DNA of 64,000 nt from Sphingomonas sp. 8AM (GCF_902506455.1 NZ_LR733844.1:3096666-3160665); one strand, 5' to 3'; numbered from the stretch's first letter, positions 52,310 through 61,061 are shown. Notes: generated by a model not told the origin, from the sequence alone. Program-made: numbers and translations.

Positions 52310-53233
52310 ATGGCCGACAATGATTCCGTCCTCGCCGCCGCGGCCGCCTGGAAGGGCGAGCCGCTGGCGCTCGCCACCGTCGTCTCGACATGGGGCTCGG
52401 CGCCGCGGCCGCGCGGGAGCCATATGCTCGTCCATGCCGACGGGCGGTTCGAGGGATCGGTGTCGGGCGGGTGCGTCGAGGGCGATATCCTCGACACCGC
52501 CGCGCAGGTGATCGCGGGCGCGCCGTTCGCGGTGAAGACCTATGGCGTCGCCGACGATAGCGCGTGGCAGGTCGGGCTGCCGTGCGGCGGCGAGATTTCG
52601 GTGATGGTCCAGCCGGTCAGCGCCGATGGCTTCGATCCCGAACTGTTCGACCGGATCGCCGAGGCGCGCGCGGCAGGCCGGTCGCTGACCGTCACCACCG
52701 ATCTTGCCACCGGCCATGCCGATCTGCGCCCGGAGGAGACGGGGGACATGTTCGTCAACCGCTACGACCCGCCGCGCCGGCTGCTGATCGTCGGGGCGGT
52801 GCAGATCGCGCAGAGCCTCGCCGCGCTTGCGACGACGTTGGGGATCGAAGTGGTGGTGATCGACCCGCGCGGGCGCTTCCTGACCGAAGAACGTTTCCCC
52901 GGCGTGACGCTCGACGATCGCTGGCCCGACGAGGCGGTCGCAGCGTGGAAGCCGGGGCGCGCGACCGCGGTCGTCACGCTGAGCCATGACATCAAGATCG
53001 ACGATCCGGCGCTGATCGCCGCACTGGCGAGCGATGCCGCTTACGTCGGTGCGCTGGGCAGCCGCCGCAGCCATGCCGCGCGGCGGGAGCGACTGGCGGC
53101 GTCGGGCGTTGACGCGGATCAGCTCGACCGCATCGATGGCCCGGTGGGCATCGACATCGGCGCGATCGGGCCGGCGGAGATCGCGCTGTCGATCGCCGCC
53201 GCGATGGTGGGAGCCTTTCATGATCGCCGTTGA
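52310..53233 (+). CDS. xdhC: XdhC family molybdenum cofactor maturation protein
   Basis: 307 residues. Carries the cofactor to the molybdenum subunit and protects it until insertion. N-terminal half has TWGSAPRPRGSHMLV and VSGGCVEGDI; C-terminal half is a Rossmann domain (LLIVGAVQIAQSLAALA, VYVGALGSRRSH type segment AAYVGALGSRRSHAARRERL). Equivalent to PaoD. The gene overlaps the nucleotidyltransferase downstream by 14 bases. Confidence 0.9.
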   Translation: MADNDSVLAAAAAWKGEPLALATVVSTWGSAPRPRGSHMLVHADGRFEGSVSGGCVEGDILDTAAQVIAGAPFAVKTYGVADDSAWQVGLPCGGEISVMVQPVSADGFDPELFDRIAEARAAGRSLTVTTDLATGHADLRPEETGDMFVNRYDPPRRLLIVGAVQIAQSLAALATTLGIEVVVIDPRGRFLTEERFPGVTLDDRWPDEAVAAWKPGRATAVVTLSHDIKIDDPALIAALASDAAYVGALGSRRSHAARRERLAASGVDADQLDRIDGPVGIDIGAIGPAEIALSIAAAMVGAFHDRR

Positions 53234-53891
53234 AGATACCGTCCTGATCCTGCTGGCCGCCGGCCGCTCCGACCGCTTCGGCCCGGGCAACAAGCTGGAG
53301 GAGCCGTTCCTCGCGCGCCCGCTGGGGCTGCATGTCGCGGTCGCGCTGGAGGACATGCCGTTCCGCGAGCGGATCGTCGTCGTCGATGGCTGCACGATCG
53401 ATTATGCCGCGCATCACTTCACGGTGCTGCACAATGACGCCGCGGACCGCGACATGGCGTCGTCGGTGCGGATGGGCGTGGACTGCGCGCGGGCGCGCGA
53501 CGCCAAAGCGGTGCTGATCGCGCTGGCCGACATGCCACGCGTGACGGCGGCGCATATCTACCGCCTTTTCGATGCCGCTGCCGATCTCGACGATCACGCG
53601 GTCGTGGCGTCGAGCGACGGCACCACGCCGCGCCCGCCCGTGCTGTTCGGGAGTGACCGGTTCGAGGAAGTGCTGGCGATCACCGGCGACCAGGGCGCGC
53701 GCGACATGATCCAGGCGGGCCGGCATGTCGTCGCGAACGCCGCCGAGCTGATCGACGTCGACACGCGCGAGGATCTGGAGCGGTTACGCGAGCTGGTCCA
53801 CGCGCCCGAGGCGCTGATGCGCCCGGACTCGCACCTGCTGCGCGCCGGATCGAGCGAGGAGCGCCGCGCGGCGTTCGACGGCACGCTGTAG
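53220..53891 (+). CDS. MocA-like molybdenum cofactor cytidylyltransferase
   Basis: 223 residues. Nucleotidyltransferase with LLAAGRSDRFGPGNKL at the N-terminus (the family LAAGxSxRxG...K pattern) and LADMPRVTAAHI in place of the usual D-M-P metal loop, which is kept. Would add CMP to molybdopterin to give the MCD form used by this enzyme class. The ending (RPDSHLLRAGSSEERRAAFDG) is longer than in most members and of unknown role. Translationally coupled to xdhC. Confidence 0.87.
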   Translation: MIAVEDTVLILLAAGRSDRFGPGNKLEEPFLARPLGLHVAVALEDMPFRERIVVVDGCTIDYAAHHFTVLHNDAADRDMASSVRMGVDCARARDAKAVLIALADMPRVTAAHIYRLFDAAADLDDHAVVASSDGTTPRPPVLFGSDRFEEVLAITGDQGARDMIQAGRHVVANAAELIDVDTREDLERLRELVHAPEALMRPDSHLLRAGSSEERRAAFDGTL

Positions 53892-54013
53892 GACCTGATC
53901 CGGCCAAGCCGGAGCGTGATGTCGTCGACCAGTTCCGTCATGGCGAGCGTAGTTCGACCTCATGTCCTCCCGCTCTGAGCCTGGATCGATCATGCCGTGA
54001 CGGTCCGCCGTCT

Positions 54014-55222
54014 TCATTCGTGGCGGAGCGCGTCGATCGGGTTGAGCGCCGCGGCGCGCCGTGCCGGGAAATAGCCGAAGACCACGCCGATCACCGCCGA
54101 GATCGCGAAGGCGACCATGTTGATCTGCGGATCGAACGTCCACGGCACGTCGAGCAGCGGCGTCAGTCCGGCGATCACCGCCTGCGCGATCACCAGCCCG
54201 ATCAACCCGCCGAGGCACGACAGCACCACCGCCTCGACGAGGAATTGCAGCAACACCTCGTTCGCGACCGCGCCGATCGCGAGCCGGATGCCGATCTCGC
54301 GCGTGCGTTCGGTGACGCTGACCAGCATGATGTTCATGATTCCGATTCCGCCGACCACGAGGCTGATCGCCGCCACCGCCGCGACGATCCGGGTCAGCGC
54401 GGTGGTGGTGCCGGTCAGCGTGTCGCTGATCTGCTTGGTATCGAAGATGTTGAAATTGTCCTCGCGCCCGTCGGTGATCGTGCGGCGCTCGCGCAGCAGG
54501 TCGGTGATCGCGGACTGCACCCCGGCGGTCTGGTAGCGCTGGTCGACGCCGACCAGCATGAGCCGGATGTCGCGGCTGCCGGTGAAGCGGCGCTGGACCG
54601 CCTTGATCGGCATGATGACGACATCGTCCTGATCGCCGCCGAAGCCGGCCTGCCCGCGCGTGCTGAGCGTGCCGATCACGTCGCAGCTGACGTCGCCGAG
54701 CCGGAAGCGCTCGCCGACCGCCTCGCCGCCGCGGAACAGGTTCTGGCGGACGGTGTTGCCGATGATGCAGACTGCCTTGCCGGCCTGCTCCTCGGGCACC
54801 GTCCAGAAGCGCCCGCTGGCGAGCGGCCACGGCTGGACCTGGAAATAGGCGGCGGTGGTGCCGTTGATCGTCGTCGACCAGTTGGCGCCTTCGTAGATCG
54901 CCGTCGCGCTGGCCTGCGCCTGCGGCGCGACCGCGGTGACGCCGGCGATCTGCGTGGCGATCGCGGTGACGTCCTCGGGGGTGAAGTCGGGCGGGCGCGG
55001 GCCGCCGCCGCCACGGCCGAAGCCCTGACCGGGGCGGATCTGGAGGATGTTGGTGCCGAGCGCGGCGATCTGCGACTGGACCGCCGCGGTGGTTGCCTTG
55101 CCGAGCGTCACCATCGTCACCACCGCACCGACGCCGATGACGATGCCGAGGATCGTCAGGAACGAGCGCAGGATGTGGCGGCGGATCGAGCGCAGCGCGA
55201 GGAGGAGCGTGGTGCCGAACAT
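54014..55222 (-). CDS. MacB-type ABC transporter permease
   Basis: 402 residues. One helix near the N-terminus ([19 protein letters not shown]), a large periplasmic domain (residues 45-275), and three C-terminal helices, the MacB/FtsX fold. [28 protein letters not shown] is the conserved cytosolic turn. Works with the ATPase at 55324-56043 and the adaptor at 56033-57403 as an exporter that drives material from the periplasm through a TolC-type channel. Unlike E. coli MacB the ATPase is a separate gene. A family A repeat separates it from the ATPase. Confidence 0.9.
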   Translation of the reverse strand: MFGTTLLLALRSIRRHILRSFLTILGIVIGVGAVVTMVTLGKATTAAVQSQIAALGTNILQIRPGQGFGRGGGGPRPPDFTPEDVTAIATQIAGVTAVAPQAQASATAIYEGANWSTTINGTTAAYFQVQPWPLASGRFWTVPEEQAGKAVCIIGNTVRQNLFRGGEAVGERFRLGDVSCDVIGTLSTRGQAGFGGDQDDVVIMPIKAVQRRFTGSRDIRLMLVGVDQRYQTAGVQSAITDLLRERRTITDGREDNFNIFDTKQISDTLTGTTTALTRIVAAVAAISLVVGGIGIMNIMLVSVTERTREIGIRLAIGAVANEVLLQFLVEAVVLSCLGGLIGLVIAQAVIAGLTPLLDVPWTFDPQINMVAFAISAVIGVVFGYFPARRAAALNPIDALRHE

Positions 55223-55232
55223 CTACGCTACC

Positions 55233-55316
55233 TTCGTCATTGCGAGCGTAGCGAAGCAATCCAGAGCGGCACGCGCGCGGCTCCGGATTGCCGCGTCGCT
55301 CCGCTCCTCGCAATGA
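55233..55316. repeat. Family A inverted repeat, copy 10 (expanded right arm)
   Basis: Left arm CGTCATTGCGAGCGTAGCGA is normal; the right arm holds an extra segment (GCGTCGCTCCGCTCCTCGCA). Sits inside the ABC operon between ATPase and permease. Confidence 0.75.
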
Positions 55317-55323
55317 CGAGTGG

Positions 55324-56043
55324 TCACGACACCCTCTCCCCCTGCGCGTGCTGGGTTTCGATCCGCTCGACCAAGCCGTCCTTGAAGTGGACGACGGTGC
55401 GCGCGAAGGCGGCCATGTCGGGTTCGTGGGTGACCATCAGCACGGTGATCCCGCTCTCGCGATTGAGGTCGGTAAGCAATTCCATGATCTCGATCGAGCG
55501 CTCCGAATCGAGGTTTCCGGTCGGCTCGTCGGCGAGCAGCACGTCCGGGCGGGTGACGATCGCGCGCGCGATCGCAACGCGCTGCTGCTGCCCGCCCGAC
55601 AGTTCGGCGGGGGTGTGATCCCACCAGCGATCGAGCCCGACCTTTTCCAGAGCGGCCATCGCGGTCGCGCGGCGCGCGCGCTTCTCGTCACCGCGGTACA
55701 GAAGCGGGAGTTCGACATTCTCGAGCGCGGTGGTGCGGCTGAGCAGGTTGAAGCCCTGAAACACGAAGCCGAGATAGCGGCGGCGGAGCAACGCGCGCTC
55801 GTCGCGGTCGAGTGTCTCGACATGATGGCCGCGGAACAGGAACGTTCCCGCCGAGGGCACGTCGAGACAGCCGAGGATGTTCATCGTCGTCGACTTGCCC
55901 GATCCCGACGGCCCCATCACCGCCACGAAATCGCCCGTCGCGATATCGAGGTCGACGCCCTTGAGCGCCTGGAACTGCGTCGCGCCCTGACCATAGACCT
56001 TGGTCACATTGCGCAAGGCGATCAGCGGCGCCTCACTGGCCAC
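55324..56043 (-). CDS. ABC transporter ATPase of the MacB/LolD type
   Basis: 239 residues. Walker A GPSGSGKSTTMNILG, signature LSGGQQQRVAIARAI and Walker B VLLADEPTGNLD are complete, with the QALKGVDLDIATGDFVAVMG start typical of this group. Its start overlaps the adaptor stop by 11 bases, so the two are translated together. Powers the MacB-type permease that follows on the same strand after 101 bases. Confidence 0.92.
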   Translation of the reverse strand: MASEAPLIALRNVTKVYGQGATQFQALKGVDLDIATGDFVAVMGPSGSGKSTTMNILGCLDVPSAGTFLFRGHHVETLDRDERALLRRRYLGFVFQGFNLLSRTTALENVELPLLYRGDEKRARRATAMAALEKVGLDRWWDHTPAELSGGQQQRVAIARAIVTRPDVLLADEPTGNLDSERSIEIMELLTDLNRESGITVLMVTHEPDMAAFARTVVHFKDGLVERIETQHAQGERVS

Positions 56044-57403
56044 GCGACCGGCCGCCCTTCGCCGCGCCGCCCGCTGCGCCCGCGCTCTCGCCCGCCGCGA
56101 GTTGCCCGGTGATGACCTGCTGGCCCGGCTGGAGCGCGCCGGCGGTCACCTCGGTCAGCGTGCCGTTGGTGTCGCCGGTCGTCACCTGCACCGGCTGCGG
56201 CGTGCCGTCCGCGCCCTGGACGTAGACCGTCTGCGTCGCGCCGCGCCCGAGCGTCGCGCTGCGCTGCGCGGCGTTGCGGCGCGGCGGGCCGGCGAGGATC
56301 GTGCCGGTGATCCCACCGCGCTTGCCGCCGCCAGCACTCGGCTTGAAGCGGAAGGCGGCATTGGGGACGAGCAGTACGTTCTGGCGGTCGGCGGTCACGA
56401 TGTCGGCGGTGGCGGTCATACCGGGGCGCAACTGCAAGGTCGGGTTGGCGACGGTGAGGTCGGCGGCATAGGACACCACCTGCCCGGTCGTGCTGGTGCT
56501 GCCGGTGCTGCTCGACGACGAGGCGGTCGCGTTGCTGACGGTCAGGTTGGAGCCGAGGTCGACGCGGGTGATCGCAGCCGGGAAGGTCTTGCCGGGGAAG
56601 GCGTCCACGGTAAAGGTCGCCTTCTGCCCGACCTGCACCTCGCCGACGTCGGCCTCGTCGATCGCGACCTCCAGCTTCATGCGCGTCAGGTCCTCGGCGA
56701 TCACGAACAAGGTCGGCGTGTTGAACGACGCCGCGACGGTCTGGCCGGGATCGACCTGCCGCGCCAGCACCACGCCGTTGACGGGCGAGCGGATGATCGC
56801 CCGCGCGCGCTGCGTCTGCTGCTGCGACAATTGCGCGCGCGCGGCGGTGACGTTCGCCTCGGCGACGTTGAGCGCGGCCTTCGCGCGCTGCGCGTCGGCC
56901 TGTCCGGTCTGCAATTCGGTCTTCGACGGCACGCGGCCCTTTGACAGACGATAGACTTCGTTGAGCCGTGCGAGCTGTGCCTGCGATTCCGCCAGCGTCG
57001 CGCGCGCCTGCGCCACCTGCGCCTCGTTGGCGGCGAGCGTCGCCTTGGCGGCGTTGATCTGGTCGTCGATCTGCTCGGGATCGATCAGCGCGAGCGGCTG
57101 ACCGGCGGTGACACGATCGTTGACGTCGACCACGACCTTGGTGACGAGCCCCGAGAGCTGCGAGCCGACGGTCACCTGATTGGTCGGCGCCAGCTTGCCG
57201 GTCGCCGACACCGAGACGGTCAGCCGCCCGCGCGTCACCGGGGTGGTGGCGTAATCGACCTTGTCGGGATCGCCGAACACGCAGCGCGACAGCAGCAGCC
57301 CGACCAGCACGACGGCCGCGAGCACCAGCACCCATTTGCCCCAGCGCCGCCACGCCGGCTGCGGCTTCACACCGAGGAAATCGTCGAGATTGGGGTCGGC
57401 CAT
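56033..57403 (-). CDS. macA: MacA-type periplasmic adaptor (HlyD family)
   Basis: 456 residues. Short cytosolic N-terminus (MADPNLDDFLGVK), one membrane anchor (VLVLAAVVLVGLLLSRC), a lipoyl half (SATGKLAPTNQVTVGSQLSG), a long coiled-coil hairpin (residues 110-205), then beta-barrel and membrane-proximal domains. A serine/threonine insert (SSSSSTGSTSTTGQ) interrupts the barrel domain, and the C-terminal tail is Gly/Ala rich. Links the ABC permease to an outer membrane channel. ATG at 57403 follows AGGAAT. First gene of the exporter operon; an ompA fragment lies just upstream, antiparallel. Confidence 0.9.
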   Translation of the reverse strand: MADPNLDDFLGVKPQPAWRRWGKWVLVLAAVVLVGLLLSRCVFGDPDKVDYATTPVTRGRLTVSVSATGKLAPTNQVTVGSQLSGLVTKVVVDVNDRVTAGQPLALIDPEQIDDQINAAKATLAANEAQVAQARATLAESQAQLARLNEVYRLSKGRVPSKTELQTGQADAQRAKAALNVAEANVTAARAQLSQQQTQRARAIIRSPVNGVVLARQVDPGQTVAASFNTPTLFVIAEDLTRMKLEVAIDEADVGEVQVGQKATFTVDAFPGKTFPAAITRVDLGSNLTVSNATASSSSSTGSTSTTGQVVSYAADLTVANPTLQLRPGMTATADIVTADRQNVLLVPNAAFRFKPSAGGGKRGGITGTILAGPPRRNAAQRSATLGRGATQTVYVQGADGTPQPVQVTTGDTNGTLTEVTAGALQPGQQVITGQLAAGESAGAAGGAAKGGRSRGQ

Positions 57404-57440
57404 CAGGGATTCCTGTTGGTGGTGCCGGGGGTGGAGGGAA

Positions 57441-57797
57441 GTGGTCTGCTCGCCGGGTCCGTTCATCGTGTTCTTCGAGTGGAACAAGTCGGACGTTACC
57501 CCGGAAGCGGCGTCGATCCTCGACAACGCGGTCACCCAGTACCAGAGCTGCAACAACGCGCAGGTCATGCTGGCTGGTTACACCGACACCTCGGGTTCGG
57601 CGAAGTACAACGTGGGCCTTTCGCAGCGTCGTGCAGACGGCGTGAAGGCGTACCTCGCGTCGAAGGGTATCCCCGACGGCGTGATGACGACCGAAGCGTT
57701 CGGCGAGACCAAGCTGCGCGTCGAGACCGCCGATGGCGTCCGCGAAGTGCAGAACCGTCGCGTCGAGATCACCTACGGTCCGGGTTCGGGTCAGTAA
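57441..57797 (+). pseudogene. Orphan C-terminal OmpA domain fragment
   Basis: Reads VCSPGPFIVFFEWNKSDVTP and on through an OmpA peptidoglycan-binding domain (NAVTQYQSCNNAQVMLAGYTD, NVGLSQRRADGVKAYLASKG) to NRRVEITYGPGSGQ. Full sphingomonad OmpA proteins carry an N-terminal signal peptide, beta barrel and proline linker before this domain; here they are absent and the frame upstream runs into the macA gene on the other strand. The true ompA terminator follows (57826-57856). A GTG at 57441 could start a 118-residue protein, but with no export signal it could not reach the periplasm. Treated as a truncated remnant made by a rearrangement. Confidence 0.75.
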
Positions 57798-57825
57798 GGT
57801 CGATCACTTCGGTGACCGGAAAAAG

Positions 57826-57856
57826 GGAGGTCGGCGCAAGCCGGCCTCCTTTTTTG
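57826..57856 (+). terminator. Intrinsic terminator after the ompA fragment
   Basis: GGAGGTCGGC, loop GCAA, GCCGGCCTCC, then TTTTTTGTTGT. One G-T pair in a 10-bp stem. Confidence 0.85.
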
Positions 57857-57940
57857 TTGTGGGTGGATCGCGTGAGCCGGCGGTGGTCTTGCGTCTTTGA
57901 CCGCCTCCGTTTCGTTGCGGAAATAGCGGCTTCAGCCCAC

Positions 57941-58016
57941 CGCGATTGCGAACCCAGCGAAGCAATCCAGAGCCGGATCAGGACGCCCTGGATTGCTTCG
58001 CTACGCTCGCAATGAC
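57941..58016. repeat. Family A inverted repeat, copy 11
   Basis: Right arm TCGCTACGCTCGCAATGAC is normal; the left arm is worn (CGATTGCGAACCCAGCGAAG). Between the ompA fragment terminator and ygfZ. Confidence 0.8.
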
Positions 58017-58036
58017 TAACAGCGCGACCCTAGCTT

Positions 58037-58771
58037 TCAGGTGTCACCGGCTCCGGCTGCGATCACCGCCGCCAGCCAGTCCGGTACGCGTGCCTCGCCG
58101 AGCGCATCGACACGGCGCAGTGTGACCATCCATCCCAGCTCGGGATAGGCCGAACGCCTTCGCGCGTCGCTTTCGTCGATCGGCGCGACGACCAGCCGAC
58201 GCCGAACCTTGTCGCGATGATGCATGCGCGCAGTATTCTCCTGCCCGACGTAGCAGCCCTTGGTGAAGCTGACGCCGTTCAACTCGCGCGCATTCGCCTC
58301 GAGCCACAGCGTCTCGCCCGATCCGAGATCGGCTACCCCCTCGGCCACCCCAAGCGACAGGCGACGCGCGTGCCAATCAGCCGCAGCCGATGCGGGCGGC
58401 GCAAGCCAGCGGGCTCCGAGCGCCGCCAGCCGCGGGTCGAGGGTCGGTCCCGAGGCGTCGCGGCTCCAATGCACTGCCAGCCCGTCCTCTGGCGCGATCG
58501 TGATCGCGCGGCGCAGGCGGTACATCGTCAGGCGCCGCGCGATCGCGTCACGCTGCTCCCGCTCGACGTCGAGCAGGAGGTCGTCGCCGTCCGCCCAGAC
58601 GATCAGGTCGAACAGCGCCTTGCCCTGCGGGGTCAGCAATCCCGCCCAGACCGGAAGCGCGCCGGTGACATCGTTGGTCAGCAGGCCCTGAAGAAAGCCG
58701 CGCACATCCTCGCCGGACAACCGCAGCAGCGCGCGGTCGGCCAGCATCGTCGCCGGGGTGGTATCGTCCAT
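58037..58771 (-). CDS. ygfZ: YgfZ folate-binding iron-sulfur repair protein
   Basis: 244 residues. Glycine-cleavage T-like fold (LSGEDVRGFLQGLLTNDVTG at the start) with the family motif KGCYVGQENTARMHHRDKVR; its cysteine is essential in E. coli YgfZ. Supports repair or formation of certain Fe-S enzymes, such as MiaB, with tetrahydrofolate. ATG at 58771 fits the family N-terminus. Divergent from the dihydroorotase-like gene over 54 bases. Confidence 0.92.
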   Translation of the reverse strand: MDDTTPATMLADRALLRLSGEDVRGFLQGLLTNDVTGALPVWAGLLTPQGKALFDLIVWADGDDLLLDVEREQRDAIARRLTMYRLRRAITIAPEDGLAVHWSRDASGPTLDPRLAALGARWLAPPASAAADWHARRLSLGVAEGVADLGSGETLWLEANARELNGVSFTKGCYVGQENTARMHHRDKVRRRLVVAPIDESDARRRSAYPELGWMVTLRRVDALGEARVPDWLAAVIAAGAGDT

Positions 58772-58825
58772 GACGCCAAGGTAGGGAGAGCGGCGACCCC
58801 GCGAAAGAGCCGGAAAGGGCTGACG

Positions 58826-60163
58826 ATGGCGACCTACGATCTCCTGCTGACCGGTGGCACGGTGCACACGCCCGGTGGCCCAGTCGTCGCCGATGTCGGC
58901 GTGCGCGACGGGCGGATCGTCGCGATCGGCGCGCGCGGCGATGCGGGGCGGACGATCGACTGCGCCGGGCTCGATATCCTGCCCGGCGTCATCGACACGC
59001 AGGTGCATTTCCGCGAGCCGGGGCTGGTCCACAAGGAAGACCTCGCCACCGGCAGCGAGGCCGCGGTGATGGGCGGCGTGGTCGCGGTGTTCGAGATGCC
59101 GAACACCAAGCCCAACACCGACTCGGCCGAAGCGATCGAGGACAAGCTGACCCGCGCCAGGGGGCGGATGTGGTGCGACCATGCCTTTTACGTCGGCGCG
59201 ACCAACCATAATGCGCGCGATCTCGCCGAGCTGGAGCGATTGCCGGGCACCGCGGGGGTGAAGATCTTCATGGGCGCGTCGACCGGCGACCTGCTGGTCA
59301 GCGAGGATGCGCGGCTCGCCGAGGTGCTGGCGAGCGGGCATCGGCGGGTCGCGATCCATGCCGAGGACGAGGATCGCATGAATGCGCGCGCCGGCGAGCG
59401 CGTCGAGGGCGATCCGTCGTCGCATCCGGTGTGGCGCGACGACGAGAGCGCGCTGCTGGCGACGACGCGTATCCTGCGGCTGGCGCGCGCGGCGCGGCGG
59501 CGCATCCACGTCCTGCACGTCACCACGCCCGCCGAGCTGGAGCTGCTCGGGCAGAACAAGGACATCGCGACCTGCGAGGTGACGCCGCAGCACCTGACGC
59601 TGGCCGGCGAGGAGGCCTATCCGCGGATCGGCACGCTGGCGCAGATGAACCCGCCGATCCGCTCGGGCGCACACCGCGACGGGCTTTGGTACTGGCTCAA
59701 CCAGGGCGTGCCGGACGTGATCGGTTCCGATCATGCGCCGCACACGCTGGAGGAGAAAAGCAAGCAATATCCGGCGAGCCCAAGCGGGATGCCGGGCGTT
59801 CAGACGCTGCTCCCGCTGCTGCTGGATCATGTCGCGCATGGCCGGCTGACGCTCCAGCGCGTGATCGAGCTGACCAGCGCGGGTGCGCAGCGGATCTTCG
59901 GGCTGACCGGCAAGGGGCGGATCGCGGCGGGTTACGATGCCGACTTCACGATCGTCGACCTCAAGAAGCGCTGGACGATCGAGGAGCGCTGGCTCCGCTC
60001 GCGCGCGGGCTGGTCGCCGTTCACGGGCATGGAGCTGACCGGCAAGCCGATCGGGACGATCGTGCGCGGGCAGGTGGCGATGTGGGAGGATCAGCTCGGC
60101 GAGGCGCCGCAGGGTGCGCCGATCCGCTTCGAGACGACCGGCTTCCCCGGCGGGCGGCGCTGA
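58826..60163 (+). CDS. pyrC: Dihydroorotase family amidohydrolase (type I)
   Basis: 445 residues. TIM-barrel amidohydrolase of the pyrimidine pathway, closing carbamoyl-aspartate to dihydroorotate. Conserved segments: HFREPGLVHKEDLATGSEAA, EMPNTKPNT, GVKIFMGASTGDLL, IHAEDEDRM, VLHVTTP and GSDHAPHTLEEK. Odd point: the usual metal-binding HxH reads QVH (Gln59, His61), so one zinc ligand of the first site is changed. Other ligands are present. Either the enzyme works with an altered site, or it acts as another amidohydrolase such as a hydantoinase. ATG at 58826 follows GGAAAGGG at good spacing. Confidence 0.85.
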   Translation: MATYDLLLTGGTVHTPGGPVVADVGVRDGRIVAIGARGDAGRTIDCAGLDILPGVIDTQVHFREPGLVHKEDLATGSEAAVMGGVVAVFEMPNTKPNTDSAEAIEDKLTRARGRMWCDHAFYVGATNHNARDLAELERLPGTAGVKIFMGASTGDLLVSEDARLAEVLASGHRRVAIHAEDEDRMNARAGERVEGDPSSHPVWRDDESALLATTRILRLARAARRRIHVLHVTTPAELELLGQNKDIATCEVTPQHLTLAGEEAYPRIGTLAQMNPPIRSGAHRDGLWYWLNQGVPDVIGSDHAPHTLEEKSKQYPASPSGMPGVQTLLPLLLDHVAHGRLTLQRVIELTSAGAQRIFGLTGKGRIAAGYDADFTIVDLKKRWTIEERWLRSRAGWSPFTGMELTGKPIGTIVRGQVAMWEDQLGEAPQGAPIRFETTGFPGGRR

Positions 60164-60185
60164 CGCGCCGCCGGTCGGGCGCGCG

Positions 60186-60950
60186 TCAGAAGGGAAGCCA
60201 CTTCGACGTTTCGGTGAACTTCATGTAGCCGACGTTGACCCCGGCGCGCCACCCGACGCCGAGCCGGACCGGGATCAGCACGACATTGCCCTTGCGCAGA
60301 TAGGTCGCGGCGAATCCGCCGACGAAATACAGCCGCCCTTCGGCGCCCGGAAAGCGCGTGAACAGATCGTGCGAATCGTAAAGGTTGTAGACGAGCACGA
60401 ACACCTTGTTCGCATCGCCGCCGACGTCGAAGCCGACCGACGGCCCGGTCCAGTAGACCGGGCGCTGCCCCTCGACCTTGTGAGTCATGATTCCCGAGCC
60501 ATAACGGACGCCGAGGATGAATGCCCCCGACGCCTCGCGCCCGGCGATATAGGCGTTCGGTTCGCCCTGATCCTTGAGGATGCTTTCGATGATCTGCCCA
60601 AATCCTTCCGCGCCCTTGCCGAACACGCCCTCGCCTGCGGCAATCAGATCGTCGCGCTTGTAGGTCGCGGCGGCGGTAGTCGTCGCGTCCGCACGCGTTT
60701 CCGATCCCGGTGTGGGCGCCGCGGTTTGCGGTGGGGGTGCAGGATCCTGTGGCGGCGTTGCCGGGAGCGGACGCGCCGGCGCGGGCGCGGTCGGCGTCCT
60801 GACGCTGCGCGGCGGCACGGTGGTGACGTCGCCATCGATCGCGGCATTCGGGTCGATCGTCCGCACCTGCGCCGCGGCGCCCAGCGGCGCGCCGATGAGC
60901 GCGGCGACCAGCATCGCCACCCCGACGCCGTGTTGTGCGATCCGCTTCAT
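60186..60950 (-). CDS. DUF1134 (EipA family) envelope protein
   Basis: 254 residues. Signal peptide (MLVAALIGAPLGAAA region, residues 12-26), a proline/alanine/threonine linker (residues 40-85), then the DUF1134 domain (VFGKGAEGFGQIIESILKD, EASGAFILGVRYGSG, DANKVFVLVYNLYDSHDLF). EipA of Brucella and Caulobacter, of the same family, is a periplasmic protein needed for envelope integrity. ATG at 60950 leaves the signal peptide intact. Converges with the dihydroorotase gene, 22 bases apart. Confidence 0.87.
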   Translation of the reverse strand: MKRIAQHGVGVAMLVAALIGAPLGAAAQVRTIDPNAAIDGDVTTVPPRSVRTPTAPAPARPLPATPPQDPAPPPQTAAPTPGSETRADATTTAAATYKRDDLIAAGEGVFGKGAEGFGQIIESILKDQGEPNAYIAGREASGAFILGVRYGSGIMTHKVEGQRPVYWTGPSVGFDVGGDANKVFVLVYNLYDSHDLFTRFPGAEGRLYFVGGFAATYLRKGNVVLIPVRLGVGWRAGVNVGYMKFTETSKWLPF

Positions 60951-61061
60951 GCCTGCCCCCTCGATCATCGCCGGGTTATAGGCGGTTTGCTGCTGTCGCG
61001 GCAATGAACGGCACGACGACCCGAGTCGGACGCGCGATATGCGGAAATCGCGCGCACCCGG

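Noticed and set aside
54020..55618. 532-codon plus-strand frame opposite the ABC permease and ATPase
   Set aside because: Antisense shadow; Arg, Asp and His rich, with no fold, and it crosses a repeat.
5772..58016. Family A repeats as a CRISPR array
   Set aside because: The units are inverted, scattered over 52 kb and not regularly spaced; no cas genes are present.
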